DNA from: Elusimicrobiaceae bacterium
Lineage (GTDB): Bacteria > Elusimicrobiota > Elusimicrobia > Elusimicrobiales > Elusimicrobiaceae
Direction of reading: 5' to 3'
Assembly (NCBI GenBank): GCA_016283355.1
Contig: JAEEMS010000008.1
Span: 36,477 to 100,476, forward strand
Length of the DNA: 64,000 nucleotides
Below the pieces are notes generated by a model, which saw nothing but the letters and a program-made list of their open reading frames with translations, made no database searches and was not told where the DNA came from. Of this stretch, positions 33,636 through 42,100 are shown piece by piece; the first letter of the stretch is position 1; each line of letters starts with the position of its first letter. A program made the position numbers and the translations under genes.

Positions 33636-34133
33636 TTACAATATTTGGCAAGTAGGTAAACCCTTTTTTTTCATAAGGGCGCGGTAGAGCCGATAAACAG
33701 GTTGGCCGAACTTCGGGTGAACATAATCCGGCAGGATGTAAGAAAGGGGTTTTAATACAAATTCCCTCTCGTGTAAATGGGGGTGGGGAATACACAACGT
33801 ATAGGTGTCGCTATCTTGGAAAATGGTTTGGTCATCATAAAATAGGATGTCAATATCAATTACCCGGGGGCCATTGGGAAACGTAGGGGTCCTGCCAAGC
33901 TGTTTTTCAAGATCTTTGAGACGGTGTAACAGTGGCATTGGTTCGTACGAAGTGTCCATAATTAGGACCGTATTTACAAAATCGGGTTGATGTGTATATC
34001 CTTCCGGTTTGGATAAAATATAGGGCGCTATTTCTTTAATGGTGCCAATAGAGGATAGGGCTTTTACTGCCTTATCTATGTTTTCTTTGGCAGGAGCAAT
34101 GTTGCTGCCCAATGCTAAAACGACGGTGGCCAT
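33636..34133 (-). CDS. folK: 6-hydroxymethyl-dihydropterin pyrophosphokinase FolK
   Basis: 165 residues. Adds pyrophosphate to 6-hydroxymethyl-dihydropterin ahead of FolP. Motifs: LALGSNIAP at the start, FVNTVLIMDT, LGRTPTFPNGPRVIDIDILFYDD and PHPHLHEREFVLKPL. It is the last gene of the queuosine/folate operon, one base after the PTPS-like gene. Confidence 0.95.
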   Translation of the reverse strand: MATVVLALGSNIAPAKENIDKAVKALSSIGTIKEIAPYILSKPEGYTHQPDFVNTVLIMDTSYEPMPLLHRLKDLEKQLGRTPTFPNGPRVIDIDILFYDDQTIFQDSDTYTLCIPHPHLHEREFVLKPLSYILPDYVHPKFGQPVYRLYRALMKKKGLPTCQIL

Positions 34134-34134
34134 T

Positions 34135-34482
34135 TTATTTTTCTCCTTTGTATATTATCCAGCGGTCAGGGGCTTCCGCTACTTTAACACTATATAAATG
34201 CGGGAGTGATTTGTCCGCTTTTTTATAGAGCCAAATGCAGACGTTTTCCGTTGTCGGATTTTTGAAGAATGTGCTTAAATTTTGTTTTTCTAACGGTTTG
34301 ACAATTTGCAAGAGTACTTTTTGTACTTCCCGAAAATCCAAGAGGAATCCTTCCTCGTTTAAAGGGCCATGGAAAGTGACTTCATACGTAAAGGTGTGTT
34401 CATGCAAAGATTCGTTTAAAGAGCCGTCATGGCTATGAGATGCTGTGAAAGAACCCGTCTGCGTGAGGTAAACTTTTGTCAT
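34135..34482 (-). CDS. PTPS-III-like 6-pyruvoyltetrahydropterin synthase paralog (probable FolB bypass)
   Basis: 115 residues with the tunnelling fold of QueD/PTPS. Metal-ligand histidines are visible (ASHSHDG and LHEH). At the active site, true QueD has Cys at the first position of CxxxHGH (the copy at 37336 has CHDLHGH); here the stretch reads NESLHEH, so Cys is replaced by Asn and a Glu stands next to it. A Glu replacing or accompanying this Cys defines PTPS-III, which turns dihydroneopterin triphosphate directly into 6-hydroxymethyl-dihydropterin and replaces FolB. Its position between folP and folK fits exactly, and no folB is present here. Overlaps folP by four bases. Confidence 0.8.
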   Translation of the reverse strand: MTKVYLTQTGSFTASHSHDGSLNESLHEHTFTYEVTFHGPLNEEGFLLDFREVQKVLLQIVKPLEKQNLSTFFKNPTTENVCIWLYKKADKSLPHLYSVKVAEAPDRWIIYKGEK

Positions 34483-35270
34483 TTTGCATTCTCCAATTCT
34501 TTGTAAAAATCGATGACTTTGTGTGTATCTCGTACATCGTGCACGCGTAAAATATCAGCCCCTTGCTCCAGGGCGATTAAATTGGCGGCTAACGTTTGTG
34601 CTTTGCGTTTGGGGGGGAGTTCCCGTTTTTGTGCCAGGAATGTTTTGCGGGAAAGCCCAACTAGTACGCGTACACCCAATTCTTTAAAAAAATGTATATT
34701 TTTGAGGAGTAAATAATTTTGTTCCCGCGTCTTTGCAAAACCAAATCCGGGGTCTATAATAATTTTTTCGTCGGGAATGCCACAATTGCGGGCTTGTGTA
34801 ATTTTTTCTGCCAAAAAATTTTTAATTTCACCAATCAAATCGTTATAAGAGGTAAGCGTTTGCATGTTTTGTGGGTTTCCGCGTGTATGCATTACGACGA
34901 TCTGTGCATTAAAATCTTTTACAAGCCGGAACATGTCTTTACCAGTTGTGCCGCTGACATCATTTATAATAGACACGCCATTTTTGAGACCTTCTAACGC
35001 AACGACCGGTTTAGTAGTATCTAGCGAAAGAGGAATTTTTGGCCATTTCTTATGCGCCTCTTTAATAAGCGGCAATACGCGTGATAATTCTTCTTCGGCG
35101 GATACCGGGGATGCTCCGGGACGGGTGGATTCTCCGCCGATATCTAAAATATCGGCGCCATCCGCAACAAAATCCGTGCACTTTTTTACAAGTGCATCTA
35201 AATTATTTTGTGGATTCCCGTCGTAAAATGAATCCGGTGTGGCATTCACGATACCCATCAGTTGTGTCAT
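34479..35270 (-). CDS. folP: dihydropteroate synthase
   Basis: 263 residues, TIM barrel. Joins hydroxymethyl-dihydropterin pyrophosphate with p-aminobenzoate; target of sulfonamides. Motifs: MGIVNATPDSFYDG, DILDIGGESTRPGA, SIINDVSG, IIDPGFGFAKT, VGLSRKTFL and ILRVHDV. It lies three bases after the TraB-like gene and overlaps the PTPS-III-like gene (ATGA). Confidence 0.95.
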   Translation of the reverse strand: MTQLMGIVNATPDSFYDGNPQNNLDALVKKCTDFVADGADILDIGGESTRPGASPVSAEEELSRVLPLIKEAHKKWPKIPLSLDTTKPVVALEGLKNGVSIINDVSGTTGKDMFRLVKDFNAQIVVMHTRGNPQNMQTLTSYNDLIGEIKNFLAEKITQARNCGIPDEKIIIDPGFGFAKTREQNYLLLKNIHFFKELGVRVLVGLSRKTFLAQKRELPPKRKAQTLAANLIALEQGADILRVHDVRDTHKVIDFYKELENAK

Positions 35271-35273
35271 AAG

Positions 35274-36209
35274 TTAATCCTCTATGAGTACTTTTTCTTG
35301 TAAGCCGTCCAGTGAGCACTCCTGCCACAACTCCTGCGGAGAAATTTGATCCATCCGAACGTAACGGGGGTTTCCGAGCATTTTTTTGAGTGCTTTGTGG
35401 ATGTCTACGAAATGTCCGGATCCCATTTCACTGAATACGATTTCATATTCATTTAAGGCTGCGGCTATGTTCTCTAGCATAAATACGCTTCGTACATCAG
35501 GTATTCCGCGTAGCAGTTTATAAAAAGGAGTCCTCGTTACCCACTTTTTGGGGGTTACTTCCATTAAATCTAAGTAGAACGATATAAAATCAGTTGTGTT
35601 GAAATCTCTGCCATAGTGCTCTTGGAAATAAGCCAGCAGACGATCTTCAGTAAATAATTCGCCCCATGCCGGATTGTGCACTGTGCGTTTGTAATCTCTA
35701 ATTTCTTGTGCAGCGCTCGTTTGTTTTCCCTCGTACTTGGCAAAACCGTATGCACTACGAATTATCCAGAACATTTGAAAATCCTCATATGAAAAACCGT
35801 GCTGCTCAGCATATTTCCATTGCGTTTCCAAATCAGCGTCCGTTCGTACTAGTGGGATATTGTTCTTGGCACTCAGAGCAGCTGTATAAGCGTCCTCATG
35901 TTGCGTGCAATTTCCCAGAGGGAACCCCGGCTCTCTTTCAATAAGTGCAACTTGCGGATGATAGGTATCAAAAGCGTACTGTACGGCAGGTAAAGATTGA
36001 GGGCCGTGTTTGGCTGCCAATAGTACAAGGGTTCGTCCGTTCTTTTGATAAATGGCTAAAAAAGGGGGAAGGCCCACTTTTTTGAGAAGATCACTCGTTT
36101 GTTTCGGAGTAGGATTAATGACCAAACGAGTATCTGCTGTAAAGGTTTGTGCCAATGTTCCACAACAGGTGCAACCGAGGAAGATAATCAATGCAAGGAT
36201 TTTTTTCAT
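35274..36209 (-). CDS. secreted TraB/Tiki-like protein (tentative)
   Basis: 311 residues. A Sec signal peptide (MKKILALIIFLGCTCCGTLAQ) precedes a domain whose start, LVLLAAKHGPQSLPAVQYAF followed by PQVALIERE, resembles the GxxH...S...V...P..V.vE pattern of the TraB/Tiki fold, with Ala in place of the Gly. The C-terminal FSEMGSGHFVDIHKAL resembles the closing GxGH motif of that fold. Some members are metalloproteases; activity here is unproven. It is embedded between folE (13 bases) and folP (3 bases), so it is co-transcribed with cytoplasmic folate enzymes for no clear reason. Confidence 0.5.
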   Translation of the reverse strand: MKKILALIIFLGCTCCGTLAQTFTADTRLVINPTPKQTSDLLKKVGLPPFLAIYQKNGRTLVLLAAKHGPQSLPAVQYAFDTYHPQVALIEREPGFPLGNCTQHEDAYTAALSAKNNIPLVRTDADLETQWKYAEQHGFSYEDFQMFWIIRSAYGFAKYEGKQTSAAQEIRDYKRTVHNPAWGELFTEDRLLAYFQEHYGRDFNTTDFISFYLDLMEVTPKKWVTRTPFYKLLRGIPDVRSVFMLENIAAALNEYEIVFSEMGSGHFVDIHKALKKMLGNPRYVRMDQISPQELWQECSLDGLQEKVLIED

Positions 36210-36222
36210 GCGACGCCCTCAC

Positions 36223-36843
36223 TTATTTAATCATTTCTAAAAATTCGCTGCGTACTTCCATCTTTTTAAATGCACCGCGGATGGCACTGGTAACCATTAC
36301 TGCGTTGTGCTTTTCAATTCCGCGTGAGCTGATACACATGTGTTTGGCTTTGCAAACCACCATTACGCCGTGCGGATGGAGCGTTTGCATTAAACTGTCG
36401 GCAATTTGGGCTACCAATTTTTCTTGGATTTGTAACCGGCGGGCAAACACTTCCACGAGCCGTGCCAATTTGGAAATGCCCAGCACGCGCCCGTTGGGCA
36501 AGTAACCAATGCTAATCGTACCGAAGAAAGGTTGCAAATGGTGTTCACAGGTGGAATAGAACTCAATGTCTTTGAGTACCACCATTTCCTCGCAAGAACC
36601 TTCTACAAATGTTTTCAAAACATCTTGCGGTTTTTGGGTATACCCGCCGTAAAGTTTCTTCCAGCTTTTCACGATACGTTTGGGCGTTTCCAATAACCCT
36701 TCACGGGAAGGATCATCCCCGATATAGGATAAAATTTCGCGCAAATTTTGCAGAACTTTTTCTTCCGTTATTTTACGTTTATTAGTTTGTGCAGTTGCAC
36801 GCTTAGCCGAGCGCTTGGATGTTGTTTGATTAGTTTTACGCAT
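36223..36843 (-). CDS. folE: GTP cyclohydrolase I
   Basis: 206 residues. Converts GTP to dihydroneopterin triphosphate, the common precursor for QueD and the PTPS-III-like enzyme. Zinc and active-site motifs: STCEHHLQPFFG and HMCISSRGI, with DPSREGLLETPKRI at the start of the domain. The first 25 residues are a basic Thr/Lys/Arg tail encoded inside queE (76-base overlap); no other in-frame start exists before the conserved domain, and CAGGAG lies 12 bases upstream of the ATG. Confidence 0.94.
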   Translation of the reverse strand: MRKTNQTTSKRSAKRATAQTNKRKITEEKVLQNLREILSYIGDDPSREGLLETPKRIVKSWKKLYGGYTQKPQDVLKTFVEGSCEEMVVLKDIEFYSTCEHHLQPFFGTISIGYLPNGRVLGISKLARLVEVFARRLQIQEKLVAQIADSLMQTLHPHGVMVVCKAKHMCISSRGIEKHNAVMVTSAIRGAFKKMEVRSEFLEMIK

Positions 36844-37367
36844 AGGTCTATATTCTCCTGTTTGTTACTTTCCGGTTGTAGGTAAATTTGTGTCTTTTCG
36901 TTTTCATATAAGTAATATTTTTGCAAATCTTTCAAATCGGTTTGTTGGGTGATCACCAATTTAATGATATCGGCTTTGGCGAGCATTTCTTTTGCTACGT
37001 ATTTTTTAGGGGAAACGCATACAAAATCAGCTTTGCTTACATCACAATCCTTGGCACCGTTTGTTTCAATGTGTACGATATGCCCGGCACTTTTTAATGC
37101 ATTAATGAGTGCGGGCAAATCTTGTTCCGTGGGTTCTCCGCCCGTGATGACAACTGTTTTGCATGGGAACTGTGCCAATGCTACTAAAATCTGCAAACTG
37201 TTCATTTCTTCCCCGTCGGAAAATGCATATTTCGTATCGCAAAAATTACACCCCATGGAGCAGCCGGCCAAGCGCAAGAACACCGCAGGCATACCGGTAT
37301 GTTTACCCTCACCTTGAATGGAATAGAAAATTTCGTTAATTTTCCACGATAGCGGCTGCATTTTCAC
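36768..37367 (-). CDS. queE: 7-carboxy-7-deazaguanine synthase QueE
   Basis: 199 residues. Radical-SAM enzyme forming 7-carboxy-7-deazaguanine from the QueD product. It shows IFYSIQGEG, the CxxxCxxC-type motif CSMGCNFC, VVITGGEPTEQ and the family-typical ending SVQLHKLINVK, so its C-terminus is genuine although it overlaps folE. It overlaps queD upstream by 32 bases. An alternative ATG six bases further in (37361) cannot be excluded. Confidence 0.94.
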   Translation of the reverse strand: MKMQPLSWKINEIFYSIQGEGKHTGMPAVFLRLAGCSMGCNFCDTKYAFSDGEEMNSLQILVALAQFPCKTVVITGGEPTEQDLPALINALKSAGHIVHIETNGAKDCDVSKADFVCVSPKKYVAKEMLAKADIIKLVITQQTDLKDLQKYYLYENEKTQIYLQPESNKQENIDLCVKLIKQHPSARLSVQLHKLINVK

Positions 37368-37680
37368 TCTCCCAAATTTCGAGCGTTTTTAAAGTCAGTT
37401 TTTGTTTTTTCAATTTCGTACCGATTTTTTTGAAATAGAATTGAGCTAAATTTTCGGCGGTCGGGTTGGGTACAATTTTGTTAAGAAGTTCATGATCGGG
37501 TAGGTTGTCGTCTAACAATTTTTTTAATTTCTTAAAATCACATACCATCCCGTCGGATTTTACCTTGCCTTCAATAATGAAAACGGCCTTCCACGTATGC
37601 CCATGTAAATCATGGCATAGCCCTTTATAGTGAGGCAAGTGATGGGCGGCTGAAAAAAAGCGGATAATTTTAATGCGCAT
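37336..37680 (-). CDS. queD: 6-carboxy-tetrahydropterin synthase QueD
   Basis: 114 residues. Converts dihydroneopterin triphosphate to 6-carboxy-tetrahydropterin. Full QueD signature: FSAAHHLPHY, the catalytic Cys with zinc histidines in CHDLHGHTW, DFKKLKKLLDD, DHELLN, PTAENLA and a C-terminal LEIWESENAAA. It contrasts with the Cys-less paralog at 34135. Overlaps the DUF1189-like gene by 11 bases and queE by 32. Confidence 0.95.
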   Translation of the reverse strand: MRIKIIRFFSAAHHLPHYKGLCHDLHGHTWKAVFIIEGKVKSDGMVCDFKKLKKLLDDNLPDHELLNKIVPNPTAENLAQFYFKKIGTKLKKQKLTLKTLEIWESENAAAIVEN

Positions 37681-38416
37681 GAGAGGAATCCTCCGGGATG
37701 AGATTAAAGATTTGTTGCATATAAATGATACACAAAATTAGCTGAGCAAATGAAAAAAGAGGAATGTTTATCCATAATCGGATATACCACAAAACGGATA
37801 AGGGTCCCAATAGAAAAAAAGCCCAACGTGCTAAAACAACATAAGGAACGGCGATGTTGCGAAGAAATTTAAATAAGAGTCCGGTGGCAAAAGCTAAACA
37901 AAAAGATAAAGACATAACAAATATAATCAGAAAAAATGAGGCAATTAACGTGGATAGCCGCAATGAAAGGGCAATAGAATCTTGGTATTTTTCTAAGTTT
38001 TGCTGTGAAGTAACAAAAGTAAGTTCCGCAGGCAATGTTTGGCTTTGTTGGCGACCATTGGCAAAGAAATGTAACTGGTTTTCATGGATCCAAACAAGCG
38101 TATTTTGTTCATCGGGTTGAGGGGAGACCGCATTTTTAGAAGCATCAAAAATTAATTTAATCCCGGAACTCGGAACTTTGAAAGAAACCGGCGTTTGCGG
38201 GGCAGTTAAAAAACCTTTTTCAAAAGTTACTTCAGGGAAGTTTTTAAGAAGAACCGGTAATTTGCGCCGAATCTGGGAGCCGCTTGCAAAATAAACCAGT
38301 AATAAGGATAAAAAGAACAGATAAATCCCAAAAAACACCATCAACCCCTTTCGAACGAAAGATAGTTGATGATAAAAATGGAAAGAAAATAGCGTGCGCA
38401 AATGAATCAATAACAT
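37670..38416 (-). CDS. DUF1189-like membrane protein
   Basis: 248 residues. One membrane helix near the N-terminus (about 27-46), an extracytoplasmic domain of about 100 residues, then a cluster of about four helices (about 150-240). The early VRKGLMVFFGIYLFFL and the domain with LIFDASKNAV and VWIHENQLHFFANG suggest DUF1189, by memory of the family only. First gene of the queuosine/folate operon; possible transport role is guesswork. A TATAAT lies five bases before the ATG. Confidence 0.6.
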   Translation of the reverse strand: MLLIHLRTLFSFHFYHQLSFVRKGLMVFFGIYLFFLSLLLVYFASGSQIRRKLPVLLKNFPEVTFEKGFLTAPQTPVSFKVPSSGIKLIFDASKNAVSPQPDEQNTLVWIHENQLHFFANGRQQSQTLPAELTFVTSQQNLEKYQDSIALSLRLSTLIASFFLIIFVMSLSFCLAFATGLLFKFLRNIAVPYVVLARWAFFLLGPLSVLWYIRLWINIPLFSFAQLILCIIYMQQIFNLIPEDSSHAH

Positions 38417-38421
38417 ACTAT

Positions 38422-38430
38422 ATTATAGCA
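38422..38430 (-). promoter_or_regulatory. extended -10 promoter of the queuosine/folate operon
   Basis: TGCTATAAT on the minus strand, consensus in every position; hexamer 38422-38427, five bases before ATG 38416. Confidence 0.65.
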
Positions 38431-38441
38431 ATTGTGAACGC

Positions 38442-39014
38442 TTATTTTGTGCGTATGGATTTTGTGTTTTGGCAAGTGATTTGTGTGCCTAAAAAGAAAG
38501 TTTGTTCCTTTTTGTACACACACATCAATTTGGTAGATTGTGTTTCCCCGGATGATGTGGGGGAAAGTGGTTTCCAACAAGCAATACGGGTGCAAGTATA
38601 TGTTTGTTCACATTGCGCGAACGAAGAGGAGGGAAAATTGGTGATAAACCAGGAAAAATCTAAATTGTATTTTAAAGAAGCTAAAAAATTCTCACAGCTT
38701 AGCGCTCCCTCAAAGTTACAAGTGGGTTCTGCGGTATTCATTTGTGTGGAGATATTTTCATCCAGCAACGTATATCGTTGGGAAGGGGGTGGATCTCCTT
38801 CGACTTCGTAAACATCAAAACAAGAAAATCCATTTGCTTGCTTTTTGCTGCAAGAAAAGGGGAGCCGGATATCTTTCCCGGGGCATGTGTCTTGTACCTG
38901 ATCCGCGTGGACGGAGAGATATTGTGCCGGGGTGCGCTGAGTTGTAATTTTTGCTTCAAGAGGCAATGAGCAGAAAGCAACACATAAAAAGATAAATACG
39001 GACTGTTTTATCAT
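38442..39014 (-). CDS. cysteine-rich secreted protein, unknown function
   Basis: 190 residues. Signal peptide (MIKQSVFIFLCVAFCSLPLEA) then a mature part with about ten cysteines (DTCPG, FSCSKK, FSCFD, PTCNF, LSCENF, AQCEQTYTCTRIACW, LMCVY, ITCQN), probably disulfide-bonded. No family recognised. A plus-strand reading frame covers much of the same DNA, but the signal peptide and upstream -10 favour this strand. Confidence 0.6.
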   Translation of the reverse strand: MIKQSVFIFLCVAFCSLPLEAKITTQRTPAQYLSVHADQVQDTCPGKDIRLPFSCSKKQANGFSCFDVYEVEGDPPPSQRYTLLDENISTQMNTAEPTCNFEGALSCENFLASLKYNLDFSWFITNFPSSSFAQCEQTYTCTRIACWKPLSPTSSGETQSTKLMCVYKKEQTFFLGTQITCQNTKSIRTK

Positions 39015-39020
39015 GCCCCT

Positions 39021-39029
39021 ATCTTAACA
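39021..39029 (-). promoter_or_regulatory. extended -10 promoter of cysteine-rich secreted protein
   Basis: TGTTAAGAT on the minus strand; hexamer TAAGAT at 39021-39026, six bases (AGGGGC) before ATG 39014. Confidence 0.45.
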
Positions 39030-39099
39030 AATTTTGTATTTTAAAGCATAATAAAATTTATCTATTTTTCGTACGCGCTCCTGCAGGCGCGTTTGGGGA

Positions 39100-39127
39100 T
39101 TGCATAGTTTCTCATATTTTATATACC
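39100..39127 (+). promoter_or_regulatory. possible promoter of PAS-array gene
   Basis: TTGCAT (39100-39105) and TATACC (39122-39127), spacer 16 bases; the -10 is weak. Confidence 0.35.
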
Positions 39128-39159
39128 ATATAACCAACTTGTACCAAAAGAGGAAAAGT

Positions 39160-42100
39160 ATGCCCATCCCATTTTTCTTTCGTAAAAGTGCCAAAATGGC
39201 AGATGTACGCTTCTTAACAGAGGAGATGCGGTCTTTTTTCGACCAATATCCCTATCCTATTCTGTTGGTAGACAAGAAAGATAAAATTGTATTAGCTAAC
39301 CCGGCGGTATGTGCGTTAATGGCTTGTACGAAAGAACAAATGATGGGTACCGGGTTGGAACAATGGGGTTTGTCTTTTAGCGATATTAAAAAATTGGCAA
39401 AACAATATTCCACAGATCCTCACTTGTACGAGGTTGTTACGCCTCAGGCGGATGCTATTTTGGTCAACATGACCGTAACCGCTTTAGCCCAAACACAATT
39501 ACTGATGATTACGCTGGATAAGCAAACGCAAACCCCGGTGGGGACTTCATTTTTGGAAAATTGTTTGCAAGCGTATCCGATGGCGGTTGTTTTACAGGAC
39601 GTGCAAGGAAAAGCTATTTTGTGTAATCGATACGCGGAGAAGATGTTTGCCATTTCTTCTAAACGCATTCATGGACAATCCCTTTATTCCTTTTTGCCCA
39701 AAGAATTAGTCCCTTCTTTGCGGCGAGTTGATGATACGATTGCGCAAACGGAATCTTTTGAAACGGTTTCTCTCTCGTACATGAACCCGCAAGGGGAAGA
39801 AGTGCAATTGGAAGTAACGAAGGCCTTTGTTCCGGCGGAAAACGGTGCGGAAGATATAATTGCCACTGTTTTTCGCAATGTAACTGCCGATCGTCGGGAA
39901 ATAGAACGTTTGATGCAGACCAAAGAGATGTTGCAGCGTATTTTGGATCATATACCTTTGGGAATCTATGTGCGGGATGAATTACAACGGATTATTTACC
40001 TGAATAAGACGGCCTCCCAACTCCTTACTGAATTTGATACGACAACCGGTAATACGGGGAGTTCTTTCAATGATTTGCAACAAAATAAAACAGTTGCCGC
40101 TCGCGAAAAAAAGGTTTGGCTCGATGGAAAAGCATGTGAATTCCCGGAGGAAGAATATACGGATAATTTGGGAAATAAGAAAATTTTACGTCTGTGTAAA
40201 GTTCCATTGAAAGAAGATCCTTCCCGGCAATTGGTTTTGTCAATTGTAGAGGATGTTACCCAAGAACGCCAGCAACAAAAAGAAAGCAAACGTATCAATA
40301 GTATTTTGAGCGCTATTGTGCACAATATGCCAATCGGTTTGTATGCCCGTACGGAAAACGGAGATTTGTTGTTGCGTAACAAACAATGCGAAACTATTTT
40401 TAATGTTACATCGGTCACCTTGTTTGATAAAACGGGAACACTACCGCACGAAACGCCGGAACAAATCCGAGGATACATAGAACGGGAACGTAAGCTATTA
40501 GCTTCGGGGCAGACGTTGGATATTGCGGAAGAAGAATATATAGCGGAAGATGGCGAAAAGAAAATATTGCACATGGTAAAAGTTCCGGTAAAGGAAGAAA
40601 CAAAATTTGTCATTACTTTAACGGAAGATATTACGCGGCGTAAAATGCAGGAAAAGGAAATTATAGATGCCAAAAACTTTTTGCAGACCATTATTAACCA
40701 TCTGCCGGTTTCTCTATCCGTTAAAGATGCAAAGGGAAAGTATATCTTGTGGAACAAGAAAAGTGAAGAGCTCTTTGGAGCCAAGGCAGCGGATGTAATC
40801 GGAAAGATGTCATACCGAGATGACCTAAACCAAGATCAAAAAGATTTTTTGCGTGAGAAAGATTTGCGGGTATTTGAGAGCGGCAAGGTGCAGGATATCG
40901 CACAAGAATTGATTTCTTCCGCCGCGGAAGGGGCAAAAATCATGCATACGGTGCATACTCCTGTTTTTCATGAGGACGGGACACCTGATTGTTTGTTGAC
41001 AATTTCGGAAGATATTACGGCGAAAACTAGAATGGAAAAGCAGATTCGTGAAGCCAATGATAAAAATGCGTTACTTTTGGATCATGCGCGGGAAGCTATT
41101 TTGATTGTAGAAAATCGCAAAGTAATATATTCCAATAGTGCATTTTTTAAAATGTTGGGGTATGAAAGCGTTGAAAAAATAAAGGGCCATTTATTAACAG
41201 ATTTTGTGGATAAGGAGTTTCACGTATTTTTAAATGATAAGTATGACAACACTTTAGCCGGAACGGCACAGCCGGGTAGAGCTATTTCCCTGCGTTTGTT
41301 AAAGAAGAATGGGCAGTTAATAGAAGTGGAATTTGATGCGGTGGCGGCGCGTTATCTCGGCCGGCGCGTTGTTTTGTGTTTCTGCCGGGATATCACATCA
41401 GATAACCGTATCCTACGGGAGTTAAGAGAGGATAAACATACACTTAAAGCGGTGTTTGAACACAGTATACTCCCTTCATTCCGATTGCAGGAAAACGGAT
41501 ACATCAAAGTGATGAATAAGGCGTGTCGTGAATTGTTCGGTTTTACACCGGAAGATAAAAATTTCTATTGCAATGTTTACATCCGTCCGGCGATATCGTT
41601 GGCGACGCGTAAGTTGCTTAAACAAGGGAAAATGGCAGAGATGGATTATGTATTTGATTTCGACCGTGCAAAAGCAAAATTCCATGATCGTATCCACGGG
41701 AGTGGAAAATTACCGCTTCATATTACATTCGTGCCGATTAATAAACGCGATACCAAAGAAGGGGTTGCCGCTGATTTTGTAGTTTTTGTTCAACCGCAGA
41801 ATCAACGGTTAGTCTCGAATATCACTTCTTCACAGAGCGAAACCGCTGTTGATGACACGAAGAAAGTTCCCGTTGAAGATGGATTACTGATTTTACCGGA
41901 TAGTGAACCGTACGTTTTATGCGATGCGAATTTTAATATGCAATCTTGTAATGCGTTATTCTGTTCGTTATGTCAGATGAAGAAAGAAGATTTGATTGGG
42001 CAGAACATACGTGTATTGGTGGATGAAAAATCTTTGACGCAGTTTGAGGAAGATTTGAAACTCCTCATGCAAACAGGTTCTTTGTCTCATCGGGATTATC

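Noticed and set aside
38284-38811. 175-codon plus-strand frame opposite the Cys-rich secreted protein
   Set aside because: The minus-strand frame has a signal peptide and an upstream -10; this frame has neither and overlaps two minus-strand genes.
39996-40784. 262-codon minus-strand frame opposite the PAS array
   Set aside because: Follows the reverse of PAS codons; Ser/Ile/Leu-rich translation with no domain.
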